DNA of 64,000 nucleotides from Aequorivita soesokkakensis. Lineage in GTDB: Bacteria > Bacteroidota > Bacteroidia > Flavobacteriales > Flavobacteriaceae. The translations under genes were made by a program, and so were the position numbers. The stretch spans positions 62,001 through 126,000 of the forward strand of contig NZ_LXIE01000049.1 in NCBI RefSeq assembly GCF_001641085.1, read 5' to 3'. The notes under the pieces were generated by a model. The model was not told the origin of the DNA. It saw only the letters and a program-made list of their open reading frames with translations, and did no database searches. Shown here piece by piece: positions 25,601-32,945 of the stretch (positions are counted from its first letter, which is position 1; every line of letters begins with the position of its first letter).

Positions 25601-27643
25601 TCCAGTAGTAATTTCATTCCCTTCATTAAGATCCTGTCTTTGGAAGGATTGCCCATTGGAATGCGCTGAGGCACTTATTATTTGCTGTGAAGCGATGGCG
25701 GTATCGTTATTGTAAACGGAAGGCGTATTATCGGCATCTGGACCATCAATTGAAACTCCTGTTTTATCTACGGCCTCATCGGTATCGCCCCAAATAACGT
25801 AGTCGAGGTCGGTAACCAGATCGGTAGTGCCATCCCAATAAAAAAGGATTGCAACTTCGCCTCCATTGGTTAACCCTCCTTGATTGTTAATAGACCCAGG
25901 CAATGCCTCGCGCATATCGGCAATCCCATCAGCAGTGGCATTGTCCTCAAAAAGTTCATAATCTGGATTTAAGCCATAGGCAGCAAAATACCCATCGGAA
26001 CCTGCTAGGGCAATCGTTTGGTAAGCACCCGGGGCTATAGTTGCCCCATCAGGGAAACGCGCTAAGAAATCTGCAAAGCTTCCGCCCCCAGCGTTGCTTC
26101 CTGTTACGATGTTGTAATAGTAAGTGGAACCGCCGGCAAAAGTAGCATCTGTAATATACACATTGCTTAAATCCATTGCCGTTGCATTCGGGTTGTATAT
26201 TTCAATAAACTCACCAGCTGTGGGGGTTACCACAATTTCACTGATAAGCAAGGATTGGACTCCTCCCGCTTTTAAGCCAGGGGAGCCTATATCGGACCCA
26301 GAATTTCCACCAGTGGCAGTGCTGGTGTAGGCGTTAAAAAGTGGTGTAGATGCCCCATTTGTACTTAACGACCAATTGGCACCCACATTATTATCAGCCA
26401 TTAGGTCATTTAAAAAGATAGAACCTAAGCCATCATCACTTGGCCATCCGCTGGCATCATCATAGACTACTTGCTCAACAGTATTTAATTGTGTTTGGTG
26501 GTCGCCAGAATAATCAGCAAAGCTTTCCCAAATTCCTATGGTATCCCCGCCATTGTTTAATGCCATAGCCGTCCAGTTGGTAACTGGAATTAGTGCAACA
26601 TCGCCCCAAGCAGCTGTAAAGTTGGAAGCCGTAATATCGTCAGCATTATATAAAACCCCCGAAGCCCCTGCGGCTATTGTACCCCCCGCAATATTTGCCG
26701 CTGTGTGGGCTACTCCATTATTATCGTCAATTACAAAACCTGTTAGGTCCACCGCAACAGCCCCTGCATTGTAGATTTCTATCCATTCCCAATCATCCTC
26801 AGCGCTAGAAGGATTGTACATAATTTCTGAAATCACCAATTGCGGCATACCATTACTCAAAGTACCATTAACCGTAATGTTATCAATCCCCATAGGTTCA
26901 GATCCGCTTGGGGTTCCCTCCCAACGAATTCTAATTTGAACCTCGGTAGCCAGTTGACCGTTTAAAAGTGTGGAAGTATAGGTATCAAAGTTCCCACTAG
27001 CAACATCGCACTTATCAAGAAAACCAAATGCAGTACTGCTTCCGTCAATAAATAATTCTAAGGGATCATCATCAGTAAAAACAAAACCGCCGTCCAATGG
27101 TCTGTATGCTTTGGAAGCCGCCTCATTGGTTGCTCCCCTAAATATTTCCTGAAAAGCGCCTCCATCAATTGCTGCCTCAATAATAAATCCATCACTGGAA
27201 GCAGCTTCAAAATTACCCATAGCGGCTAGATCAATAGTTATATCACTAATTACCGCTGCACCCCATCCAGAAAAGGTGAATGTTGCATTATTAATGTTAA
27301 TTGCGTCCATGTCATTTAGGGCAAAAAAGGCCGTGGTATTTTGTCCGGCAATACCAAGTTGGTCTGCTGGAAAGCTTGATCCAGCCCCAGCTCCGCTCAC
27401 ATCAAATTGAGTGTCGTCGGCAACGTCAAAAGGCATTCCTACCCCTCCCAGTTGGCCATCCACACGGCCAAACACATCGCCGCCTGTTCCGCCAGCCATT
27501 CCATAATCGGCTACGTTTGCGGTATTTGTTAAATTAATTTCATTTCCATCAAAATCCTCAAATCCGATTACCGTTTGGGCAATTAGCGCGTTTGAAAAAA
27601 CGCAGAAAATTGAGAGAATAAATAAATAGTTGAATTGTTTCAT
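22655..27643 (-). CDS. Large secreted LTD/endonuclease protein with T9SS sorting domain
   Basis: 1662 residues from ATG 27643, chosen because MKQFNYLFILSIFCVF begins a proper signal peptide; an earlier in-frame start at 27682 would put 13 polar residues before it. In order: an N-terminal carbohydrate-binding-like domain; two lamin-tail domains (about 270 and 465; ISEIMYNPSS and ISEIVVTP); an OB-fold nuclease module (about 718-840); an endonuclease/exonuclease/phosphatase domain (about 998-1320, FNVLNYF to SDHDPILVGM); HYR repeats (about 1328-1575); and a type A T9SS sorting domain (SLYPNPATNKV, KQLIKK end). It resembles the ExeM/NucH extracellular nucleases and probably degrades extracellular DNA for phosphate or biofilm turnover. 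Confidence 0.9.
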   Translation of the reverse strand: MKQFNYLFILSIFCVFSNALIAQTVIGFEDFDGNEINLTNTANVADYGMAGGTGGDVFGRVDGQLGGVGMPFDVADDTQFDVSGAGAGSSFPADQLGIAGQNTTAFFALNDMDAININNATFTFSGWGAAVISDITIDLAAMGNFEAASSDGFIIEAAIDGGAFQEIFRGATNEAASKAYRPLDGGFVFTDDDPLELFIDGSSTAFGFLDKCDVASGNFDTYTSTLLNGQLATEVQIRIRWEGTPSGSEPMGIDNITVNGTLSNGMPQLVISEIMYNPSSAEDDWEWIEIYNAGAVAVDLTGFVIDDNNGVAHTAANIAGGTIAAGASGVLYNADDITASNFTAAWGDVALIPVTNWTAMALNNGGDTIGIWESFADYSGDHQTQLNTVEQVVYDDASGWPSDDGLGSIFLNDLMADNNVGANWSLSTNGASTPLFNAYTSTATGGNSGSDIGSPGLKAGGVQSLLISEIVVTPTAGEFIEIYNPNATAMDLSNVYITDATFAGGSTYYYNIVTGSNAGGGSFADFLARFPDGATIAPGAYQTIALAGSDGYFAAYGLNPDYELFEDNATADGIADMREALPGSINNQGGLTNGGEVAILFYWDGTTDLVTDLDYVIWGDTDEAVDKTGVSIDGPDADNTPSVYNNDTAIASQQIISASAHSNGQSFQRQDLNEGNEITTGGNGVNGQDETSEDLMNTWCSSAVTPGAENSCGVLPIAEYKIHEVQGASSATPLAGQMVKVSAIVTANYQANDQLSGFFIQEEDADADADDATSEGVFVYCNSCPDAVAIGDLVEVTGLAEEFFGMTQIDISETGGLVSIISHANALPTETAITLPAASSTETESTFENVEGMIINITTDLVVSEYFELARYGTLVLSANERVHQYSHDNAPDPAGYSIFLEELNKNRILLDDDNNLQNDAIVGPSDEPYFWPRPGLSNTNLIRGGDQISNLKGIMHWSFSGQSGTDAWRIRPVDVFDYNFTAVNPRETTPPEVGGTFKVASFNVLNYFTTIDSRGADSAAELTRQREKIATAICALNADVVGLIEIENNGTVAINDLLNGTGGINEMCTGTYAAVDTGVVGTDEIAVAFIYNTATVSLEGAHAILDSSVDPRFLDNKNRPALAQTFKETASGAKITVVVNHFKSKGSSCNDVGDPDLNDGAGNCNLTRTDAAAALVDWLATDPTNSNDPDFLIIGDLNSYKSETPIDAIKAGADDTASTGDDFTDLLENFVGDDAYSYVFDGQLGYLDYGLASANLVSQITGTIAWNINADEVNVFDYNDAIQDAGESSFERESDALPIYEANMFRASDHDPILVGMNLDPANNAPVISCTPNISTTTDAGVCGAVVTFPDATATDIDGDLDTIMQTSGLISGSEFPVGVSTIEFTATDLNGNATVCTFTITVEDNEAPELVCMDITVELGADGTATIAPQDVIASSFDACGIATLAIDINAVSCTDIGNPVAVTVFAEDVNGNLAQCATTITVVDALAPEVNCPNGLTVDPGAGNLFYEVPDFFATGDASAIDNCTNPVITFTQDPAVGDLLADGIYQVRVTAEDEYGNIGECTFELIVESVLGTQDITLENSVSLYPNPATNKVIIAKHQSISLTEVVIYDVTGRMINTIDLSKMGQEETIDVSALEAGIYLFQIRGENTSMVKQLIKK

Positions 27644-27679
27644 TTCTTGTAAATGATTTAAAAGATTAATTTTTTCAGG

Positions 27680-27687
27680 CAAATATA
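27680..27687 (-). promoter_or_regulatory. Probable -7 box for the secreted nuclease gene
   Basis: TATATTTG on the minus strand, 36 bp before the chosen start. No Crp/Fnr-like dyad lies 33 bp upstream. Confidence 0.45.
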
Positions 27688-27864
27688 CTAAGGCTTTTTA
27701 GGCAAGAACAGCAGAAACAGATATCATCAAGTAGACTTAACCTTTAATTAAAGTTGGGAAAGAACCAAACGTTCATTTGTTTTTAAAGTACCCATTATAG
27801 CTACTTTTACGAAATGATTGTATGCATTAAGTTCCCGTTATGAAAACCTTGCTCTCTTCTTATG

Positions 27865-28017
27865 GTGGTTGTTGGTGTTAGTTGTTAGTTGATGGCTGAT
27901 GGTTGTCGGTTGTCAGTTATCGGTTGTGGGTTGTGGGGTGGGAACTTGAACTCAGCAAGAAAGTTAATACCTGTACTTTATAATTCAACCTGCATCATTC
28001 GTATTTTGTCCTTCGTA
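27865..28017. repeat. Heptad-phased array and inverted partner
   Basis: Eleven 7-bp units (TAGTTGT, CGGTTGT, GGGTTGT type) run at 27865-27941. Three further heptads (ATTCGTA, TTTTGTC, CTTCGTA) follow at 27997-28017 after a 55-bp gap. Read on the minus strand this gives TACGAAG-type units followed by CCACAAC-type units, the same order as the composite array at 11723-12101. Confidence 0.7.
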
Positions 28018-28053
28018 CTTCCTTTTGATGTATTTTTACAGTACCAAAAAGCA

Positions 28054-28638
28054 ATGACGCTAGAAACAGAACTGATAACTACCATTTTTAACGGCCTGTC
28101 CTTCACCTTAGAGGAAAGGAAACTGTTGACGCGGAGTTTTGAAAAATTGCATCTCCCAAAACACAGCTTGCTCCTGAAAGCAGGTGAAGCCGTGTATGAG
28201 CAATATTATGTTGCCGAGGGTTGCCTGCGAACTTATTATATAGCCCCAGATGGCAAAGAACACACTGTACAGTTCGCTATAACCGATTGGTGGATCAGTG
28301 ACTATACCGCATTTTTCAATAGTAGCAACGCCTTGATGCATATTGAATGTATTCAGGATGCCACACTCTACAAAATCTCCAAAAATGATATGGAGCAGCT
28401 GTACCACCATATGCCAAAGCTTGAATCTTATTTCCGGAAAAAGATGGAACGCGCGTTTGCTTCCTTCCAAAAAAGAATTATTGCCAATCTTTCACAAACG
28501 GCTTCCGAGCGTTATTTAAATTTTATAAACACCTACCCAAACATAGAACAAAACGTTAAAAACTATCATATTGCTTCCTATTTAGGTATCACAACCCAGA
28601 GCCTAAGCCGCATTCGAAAGGAATTGGTGCAGGGATAG
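28054..28638 (+). CDS. Crp/Fnr-superfamily transcription regulator
   Basis: 194 residues from ATG 28054; a longer frame from 27889 would translate the heptad array and is rejected. The N-terminal cyclic-nucleotide-binding-like domain is visible (LLLKAGEAVYEQYYVAEGCLR, shortened here: KAGEAVYEQYYV then GKEHTVQFA). The C-terminal helix-turn-helix has SYLGITTQSLSRIRKEL, with QSLSR at the base-reading positions. These small flavobacterial regulators usually control a neighbouring gene; the DJ-1-like lipoprotein and nitroreductase genes lie just downstream on the same strand. No conserved cAMP-contact Arg-Ser pair is evident. Confidence 0.85.
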   Translation: MTLETELITTIFNGLSFTLEERKLLTRSFEKLHLPKHSLLLKAGEAVYEQYYVAEGCLRTYYIAPDGKEHTVQFAITDWWISDYTAFFNSSNALMHIECIQDATLYKISKNDMEQLYHHMPKLESYFRKKMERAFASFQKRIIANLSQTASERYLNFINTYPNIEQNVKNYHIASYLGITTQSLSRIRKELVQG

Positions 28639-28642
28639 TTTC

Positions 28643-28686
28643 TTACCATAGGTCAATTTTTTTCTCAACCCTGCCAGCTAACTTTG
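28643..28686 (+). promoter_or_regulatory. Candidate promoter of the DJ-1/nitroreductase unit
   Basis: TAACTTTG at 28679-28686 is a good -7 box. TTACC-ATAG-GTCAA at 28643-28656 is centred exactly 33 bp upstream, but only its right half fits the dyad, so it is a weak member of the set. Confidence 0.35.
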
Positions 28687-28751
28687 TATTCACTAGAAGT
28701 AGTTGAAATACAGTATAGCTACTATTCTAATTTCAGCAATTTAACGCGATT

Positions 28752-29552
28752 ATGAAATACCAATTTACTTTACTTGCAATTGTTATTGCCGCTGTGGTTA
28801 CTTCCTGTGGTAGCAAACAAGAAGACAAGTCTAAAATTGAAACTATAAATATTGAAAAAGAAAAAACAATGAAAAAGGTATTATTTGTATTGACAAGCCA
28901 TTCCGACTTAGGGAACACTGGCGAAAAAACAGGATTTTGGATTGAGGAATTTGCAGCCCCATACTATTTATTAAAAGATAAAGGTGTGGAAATTACTATT
29001 GCATCCCCAAAAGGCGGACAACCCCCCATAGATCCAAAAAGTGCTGCCCCAGATGCACAAACCCCCGCAACTGTGCGCTTTAATGGTGACAAAGAGACGC
29101 AAGAAATTCTTGCAAACACGGTAAAACTGGAAACCGTGGACCAAGCTGGTTTTGATGCGGTTTTTTATCCAGGAGGCCACGGCCCGTTATGGGATTTAGC
29201 AAATGACAAAAATTCCATTGCCCTAATAGAGTCATTTTACAAACACAATAAACCAGTGGCAGCAGTTTGTCATGCCCCAGCGGTTTTTAAAAATACAAAA
29301 GGCGCTGATGGCTTACCGTTGGTAAAAGATAAAAAGGTTACTGGTTTTACCAATAGTGAAGAAGCGGCAGTACAACTTACCGATGTTGTTCCCTTTTTAG
29401 TGGAAGATATGCTGAAGGAAAACGGAGGGGACTATTCCAAAAGTGATGACTGGGCAGTGTATGCTGTGGAAGACGGACTTTTAATTACAGGCCAAAATCC
29501 TGCATCGTCTGAGTTGGTTGCCGAAAAGCTTTGGGACCAATTGAATAAATAA
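28752..29552 (+). CDS. DJ-1/PfpI (Hsp31-like) family lipoprotein
   Basis: 266 residues. It starts with a lipoprotein signal (lipobox VVTSC, Cys19) and a charged linker. The DJ-1/ThiJ domain follows from about residue 40 (KKVLFVLTSHSDLG), with the nucleophile elbow AAVCHAPAVF (Cys173) preceded by FYPGGHGPLWDL. Family members include deglycases, chaperones and glyoxalases. Export to the periplasm is unusual for this fold. An internal ATG at residue 40 could also make a cytosolic form. The nitroreductase gene follows 15 bp later, probably as an operon. Confidence 0.87.
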   Translation: MKYQFTLLAIVIAAVVTSCGSKQEDKSKIETINIEKEKTMKKVLFVLTSHSDLGNTGEKTGFWIEEFAAPYYLLKDKGVEITIASPKGGQPPIDPKSAAPDAQTPATVRFNGDKETQEILANTVKLETVDQAGFDAVFYPGGHGPLWDLANDKNSIALIESFYKHNKPVAAVCHAPAVFKNTKGADGLPLVKDKKVTGFTNSEEAAVQLTDVVPFLVEDMLKENGGDYSKSDDWAVYAVEDGLLITGQNPASSELVAEKLWDQLNK

Positions 29553-29567
29553 AAAACACTATACGAT

Positions 29568-30200
29568 ATGAATTTAGTAGAAGATTTACAGTGGCGCTAT
29601 GCCACCAAAAAGATGAATGGCAAAACCATTCCGCAAGAAAAACTGGATTATATACTGGAAGCAGCCCGATTGGCGCCTTCCTCCTCGGGCCTACAGCCTT
29701 ATAAGATATTCGTAATCTCCAACAGGGAACTTTTACAAAAGATAAAACCTGTTGCTTGGGACCAAAGTCAGATATTGGACGCTTCGCACGTATTGGTTTT
29801 TGCGGCGTGGGATGGGTATTCCTTAGACAGAATTGAATCGGTTTTTAACTATACCATGAACGAGCGTGGACTGCCCCTCGACACCATGGATGCTTACAAA
29901 GAAAAGCTATGGGGCATGTATAAACCCCTAGGCGAAGAATGGCAGGCAAACCATGCAGCAAAACAAGCATATATTTCTTTTGGCATGGCCATTGCCGCTG
30001 CAGCAGAACAAAAGATAGATGCCACACCAATGGAAGGTTTTACGCCCGAAGCGGTAGATGAATTATTGGAGCTAAAGGAACAGGGGTTAAAAAGCGTGTT
30101 GATATTAGCCCTGGGCTATCGCAATGAAACAGAAGACTGGCTGGTAAACATGAAAAAAGTGCGCAGCCCAAAAGCAGAGTTTATTACGGAATTAAAATAA
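29568..30200 (+). CDS. NAD(P)H-dependent nitroreductase family oxidoreductase
   Basis: 210 residues, the usual length for NfsB-type enzymes. FMN-contact motifs are visible: RYATKKMNG at the start, AARLAPSSSGLQPYKIFVIS (about 33-52), and LALGYRNETED near the C-terminus. The reaction is two-electron reduction of quinones, nitro compounds or aldehyde adducts using FMN. Its pairing with a DJ-1-like lipoprotein and a Crp-like regulator suggests a reactive-electrophile or redox response. Confidence 0.9.
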   Translation: MNLVEDLQWRYATKKMNGKTIPQEKLDYILEAARLAPSSSGLQPYKIFVISNRELLQKIKPVAWDQSQILDASHVLVFAAWDGYSLDRIESVFNYTMNERGLPLDTMDAYKEKLWGMYKPLGEEWQANHAAKQAYISFGMAIAAAAEQKIDATPMEGFTPEAVDELLELKEQGLKSVLILALGYRNETEDWLVNMKKVRSPKAEFITELK

Positions 30201-30236
30201 GAGATTAGGTTAATAGTTAGGTTAAATTGTTCCTTT

Positions 30237-30280
30237 AAAACCTTCAACTTTCCATAAAAATGGAACTGTTGGGGGTTTTT
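30237..30280 (+). terminator. Probable terminator after the nitroreductase gene
   Basis: AAAACCTTCAACTTTCCAT pairs imperfectly with ATGGAACTGTTGGGGGTTTT and is followed by a T-rich run, 37 bp after the stop. Confidence 0.5.
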
Positions 30281-30395
30281 TATTATTTTTTTCTTGATTC
30301 CTGGCTTCCGTTTCTCGTCTCACGTCTCACTCCCTTCGTCCACCGAAGCTTTTTCAGCGTAGGTGGAACTACTCACTACTAAAAACTAAACCAAC

Positions 30396-30428
30396 AAAAA
30401 AACCCAGCGCTAAAAGCTGGTTTTTTTT
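30396..30428 (-). terminator. Terminator of the OmpA lipoprotein gene
   Basis: On the minus strand AACCAGC pairs with GCTGGGTT around a 7-nt loop, followed by a run of T. It lies 20 bp beyond the stop. Confidence 0.8.
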
Positions 30429-30447
30429 AGTTTTATACTAGAGGTTC

Positions 30448-31308
30448 TTACTTGCCACCAGCTTCCAGGTTTTTCATTTCCTTTTCAATCATATCATAGA
30501 ATTGATCGATTTTTGGAAGTACCAAAATACGCGTACGTCTATTGGTTGCTCTATTTTCTGCAGTGTCGTTTGGTACTAATGGTACGTAGTCTGCACGTCC
30601 GGAAGCAACTAATCTAGAGGGTTCCACGCCTAAGTTTTGAAGTTCCCTTACAATGGCGGTAGCTCTTTTCACACTTAAGTCCCAATTGTCCAGCAACAAG
30701 CCATTGCTGTAAGGCACATTATCTGTATGGCCTTCTACCATGGCCTCAAAGTTAGGTTTGCCGTTGATTACTTTAGCAACCTTCCCTAAGATTTCAGTCG
30801 CTCTGTTTGAAATTTGATAGCTTCCACTTTTAAACAGTACTTTGTCTGAAAGTGAAATATACACTACCCCTTTTTCAACATTTATTTCAATATCGGGATC
30901 GTTTATACCCACTTCCCGCTTAAGGCTAGTAACAAGGGCAAGGGTAACACTGTCCTTTTTGTTAAGCGCATCTTGCAAGCGCGTGATTTTGAGGTCTTTT
31001 TCTTTTAAGCTTTCCAGGGATTTTTCTAAGTTGGTAGCTCCTTTTGAGGTTAACATGGTAAGCTCTTTGGAGCTTTGTATAAGATCGGAATTTGTTTGTT
31101 TCATATCGGCTAAGCGCCCCTCAAGCTCCTTGGCACGAGCGGTCGCAACAGCTCTTTCTGCTAGACAGTCGTTGAGCTTAACGGTTGCTGTGTTCAATAA
31201 ATTTTGAGTGTTTTTTTGTTTGGCTTCAAGTTCTGCATACTGCTTTTTTGTTACACATGATGTAAGAACAAAACTGGAGCAAAGTGCTAAAATCAAGAGT
31301 TTTTTCAT
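30448..31308 (-). CDS. OmpA-family peptidoglycan-binding lipoprotein
   Basis: 286 residues with lipobox LTSC (Cys17), then a long coiled coil (about 20-125, with heptads such as KSLESLKEKDLKITRLQDAL). The OmpA C-terminal domain runs about 145-275: VLFKSGSYQI, MVEGHTDNVPY, LDNWDLSVKRATAIVREL and RATNRRTRILV. The Asp and Arg that bind diaminopimelate are present. It would tether the outer membrane to peptidoglycan. Single-gene unit with its own terminator. Confidence 0.92.
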   Translation of the reverse strand: MKKLLILALCSSFVLTSCVTKKQYAELEAKQKNTQNLLNTATVKLNDCLAERAVATARAKELEGRLADMKQTNSDLIQSSKELTMLTSKGATNLEKSLESLKEKDLKITRLQDALNKKDSVTLALVTSLKREVGINDPDIEINVEKGVVYISLSDKVLFKSGSYQISNRATEILGKVAKVINGKPNFEAMVEGHTDNVPYSNGLLLDNWDLSVKRATAIVRELQNLGVEPSRLVASGRADYVPLVPNDTAENRATNRRTRILVLPKIDQFYDMIEKEMKNLEAGGK

Positions 31309-31600
31309 AATCTTTAGGTTTTATTATAGATAGGTTATTTAATGTTTCTTTTCTAAGGTAATGAAAATTAGCTTCATATAGGGAGTACTTAACAGGAATT
31401 TATAGTGTTTTACTTGACATTTGAACGTCTAGCGATGAGCTATAAAATAAACACGAACTACGAAAGATGAAGTAGGAAAAACCTAATTGTAATCCAAAGT
31501 ATTACATTTTATTTATAGTTTTTATAACTAATTTTAAAGTAGGCTGCATTAAATTTATTGGTGTGGTACTATTCGATACTAATTTTTAAAACATATAATC
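31309..31600. other. AT-rich spacer
   Basis: Contains the promoter region of the OmpA lipoprotein on the left and presumably that of the 42-residue protein on the right. No further gene, repeat or structured RNA was recognised. Confidence 0.5.
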
Positions 31601-31729
31601 ATGGAAGATAAGAAAAATGATAATCGCCCGGAACAAAGCCCGGTTGACCCAAAGAAGAACAATGCCAATCAGGAAAAGGAATATAGAAAGGATAAAAGAG
31701 ATGGGAAAATAGATGATGCTGAGGAATGA
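31601..31729 (+). CDS. 42-residue highly charged small protein
   Basis: ATG 31601 to TGA 31729. The sequence is almost entirely charged and polar (MEDKKNDNRPEQSPVDPKKN, then QEKEYRKDKRDGKIDDAEE), so it is probably unstructured. No Cys, aromatic core or membrane segment. It is preceded by a plausible AT-rich promoter region and stands alone. Short charged proteins like this are conserved in flavobacteria without known function. Conservation would decide whether it is real. Confidence 0.5.
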   Translation: MEDKKNDNRPEQSPVDPKKNNANQEKEYRKDKRDGKIDDAEE

Positions 31730-31743
31730 AATGAACGACGAGT

Positions 31744-31855
31744 TTAGAAATACGAGGTACGAAATACGAAGTACGAAATACGAAGTACTAGGGATTAGCT
31801 TTGCGCCAAACAACCAACCATCAACCACCAACCACCAACACCTCAACTCCAACAG
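31744..31855. repeat. Composite heptad-phased array entering a coding end
   Basis: Sixteen 7-bp units in one phase: TACGAGG, TACGAAA and TACGAAG units at 31751-31785, three degenerate units, then CAAACAA, CCAACCA, TCAACCA and CCAACAC at 31807-31855. The order is the same as in the 11723-12101 array. It overlaps the last 11 codons of the gene at 31821-32570. Confidence 0.8.
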
Positions 31856-32570
31856 CATTGGCACTCTTAAACAAATAATAAGTGCTTTCAACCTTCTGAT
31901 AAAACTTCACTCCCAAAACCGCAACTGCAATTCCAGCAACATCAGGTAATTCTGTACTCATTTCAAACGATGTAGCACTGTATTCCTTGTCCATATAAAG
32001 CGGAGCACTGCTCTTCAATCGGTAGTCCAAAGTGTCAAAATCAAAATGCAAAAGTCCCAATGTAAGCGCTATATGTGTCGCCCCAGCAGGAAAACCAACA
32101 TTTTTTATATCAAAATTCGTAACGCTTAGGGTTCTGAAATCTAAATCATAGCTCAATGAACAAGCCAATACTTCCGTAATACTGCACGAAGGGGTAAACG
32201 CAAAATCCCTTACTAACTGTTTGCCCTTAGGAGTCTCCAATCCACGTCCTACCCTCCTTTCCCCTCGTCTATTCACAGAGTCCAAATCCTTCAATTTTGT
32301 AAACAATTGCATCATCCGCCCATGAAGTTCTCCATCCTTGCGAACGCATAAAAATGGAGCAAGCGCAATGCGAAAAACTTTCTTGGTCTTGCTACACCGT
32401 CCAAACTCCGAAGCGTTTTCCATAGTCCGCACCATGCTTTCCTTGTGCTTTGACCCCTTCTGAAATCCACCCCCAGCTGCTCGCGCCAAATACCCCCCGT
32501 TCTTTGATCTGTAATAATTAATATCCCCAATGGTTCCCTTTAACTTTATTGTTCCAGTTTGCTTTGCCAT
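31821..32570 (-). CDS. Conserved hypothetical protein with basic N-terminus
   Basis: 249 residues without signal peptide or membrane segment. It opens MAKQTGTIKLKGTIGDINYY, then RSKNGGYLARAAGGGFQKG, a pattern I associate with a Bacteroidota-restricted family of unknown function. The remainder is predicted beta-rich (VTNFDIKNVGFPAGATHIAL). The C-terminal tail VGVEVLVVGG is encoded by units of the heptad array 31744-31855, so the present end was probably shaped by the repeat. Isolated gene between repeat-rich spacers. Confidence 0.65.
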   Translation of the reverse strand: MAKQTGTIKLKGTIGDINYYRSKNGGYLARAAGGGFQKGSKHKESMVRTMENASEFGRCSKTKKVFRIALAPFLCVRKDGELHGRMMQLFTKLKDLDSVNRRGERRVGRGLETPKGKQLVRDFAFTPSCSITEVLACSLSYDLDFRTLSVTNFDIKNVGFPAGATHIALTLGLLHFDFDTLDYRLKSSAPLYMDKEYSATSFEMSTELPDVAGIAVAVLGVKFYQKVESTYYLFKSANAVGVEVLVVGG

Positions 32571-32945
32571 TACAGTAAGATTTAAAGAATACTAATATAA
32601 TAAAAATTCAAAATGATATAAATTTTAAAGGGTATTTAAAGCATATTTATAGCGTGTATATAGTATATTTATAGCATATATATAGCGTATTAAAAACATT
32701 CAATACATCCTATAACCCATTAATATCATCATTATACCAAATCAATCTGCCCAACTTTAGCTCCTTTGCGATGGCAAGCCCCTTGTCATCGCAAAGGAGA
32801 CACAACTGAAACAATCGGTTGGCTAGCCTGCCTCGATAGCCTGCCTAAGCACAGTCGAAGGGAGTCGAGAGAGCCTGCCTCGAGCGGAGTCGAGAGGTCA
32901 TTGCAAAGAAAGTACGACTGAAGCAATCTCAATGACGCCCAGCTC
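32571..32945. repeat. Spacer with AT-rich direct repeats and a dispersed element
   Basis: 32640-32690 repeats ATATTTATAGC and TATATAGCGTAT. 32765-32938 is a dispersed Bacteroidota element with CATCGCAAAGGA/GTCATTGCAAAGAAAG sequences, AGTCGAAGGGAGTCGAGAG, two GCCTGCCTCGA copies and a GACTGAAGCAATCTCAATGACG end. No gene was seen. Confidence 0.65.

Noticed and set aside
27644-27682. Extended start for the secreted nuclease
   Set aside because: It would place 13 polar residues before a clear signal peptide and overlaps the likely promoter box at 27680-27687.
27889-28053. Extended start of the Crp-like regulator
   Set aside because: The added residues translate the heptad array; the domain begins at ATG 28054.
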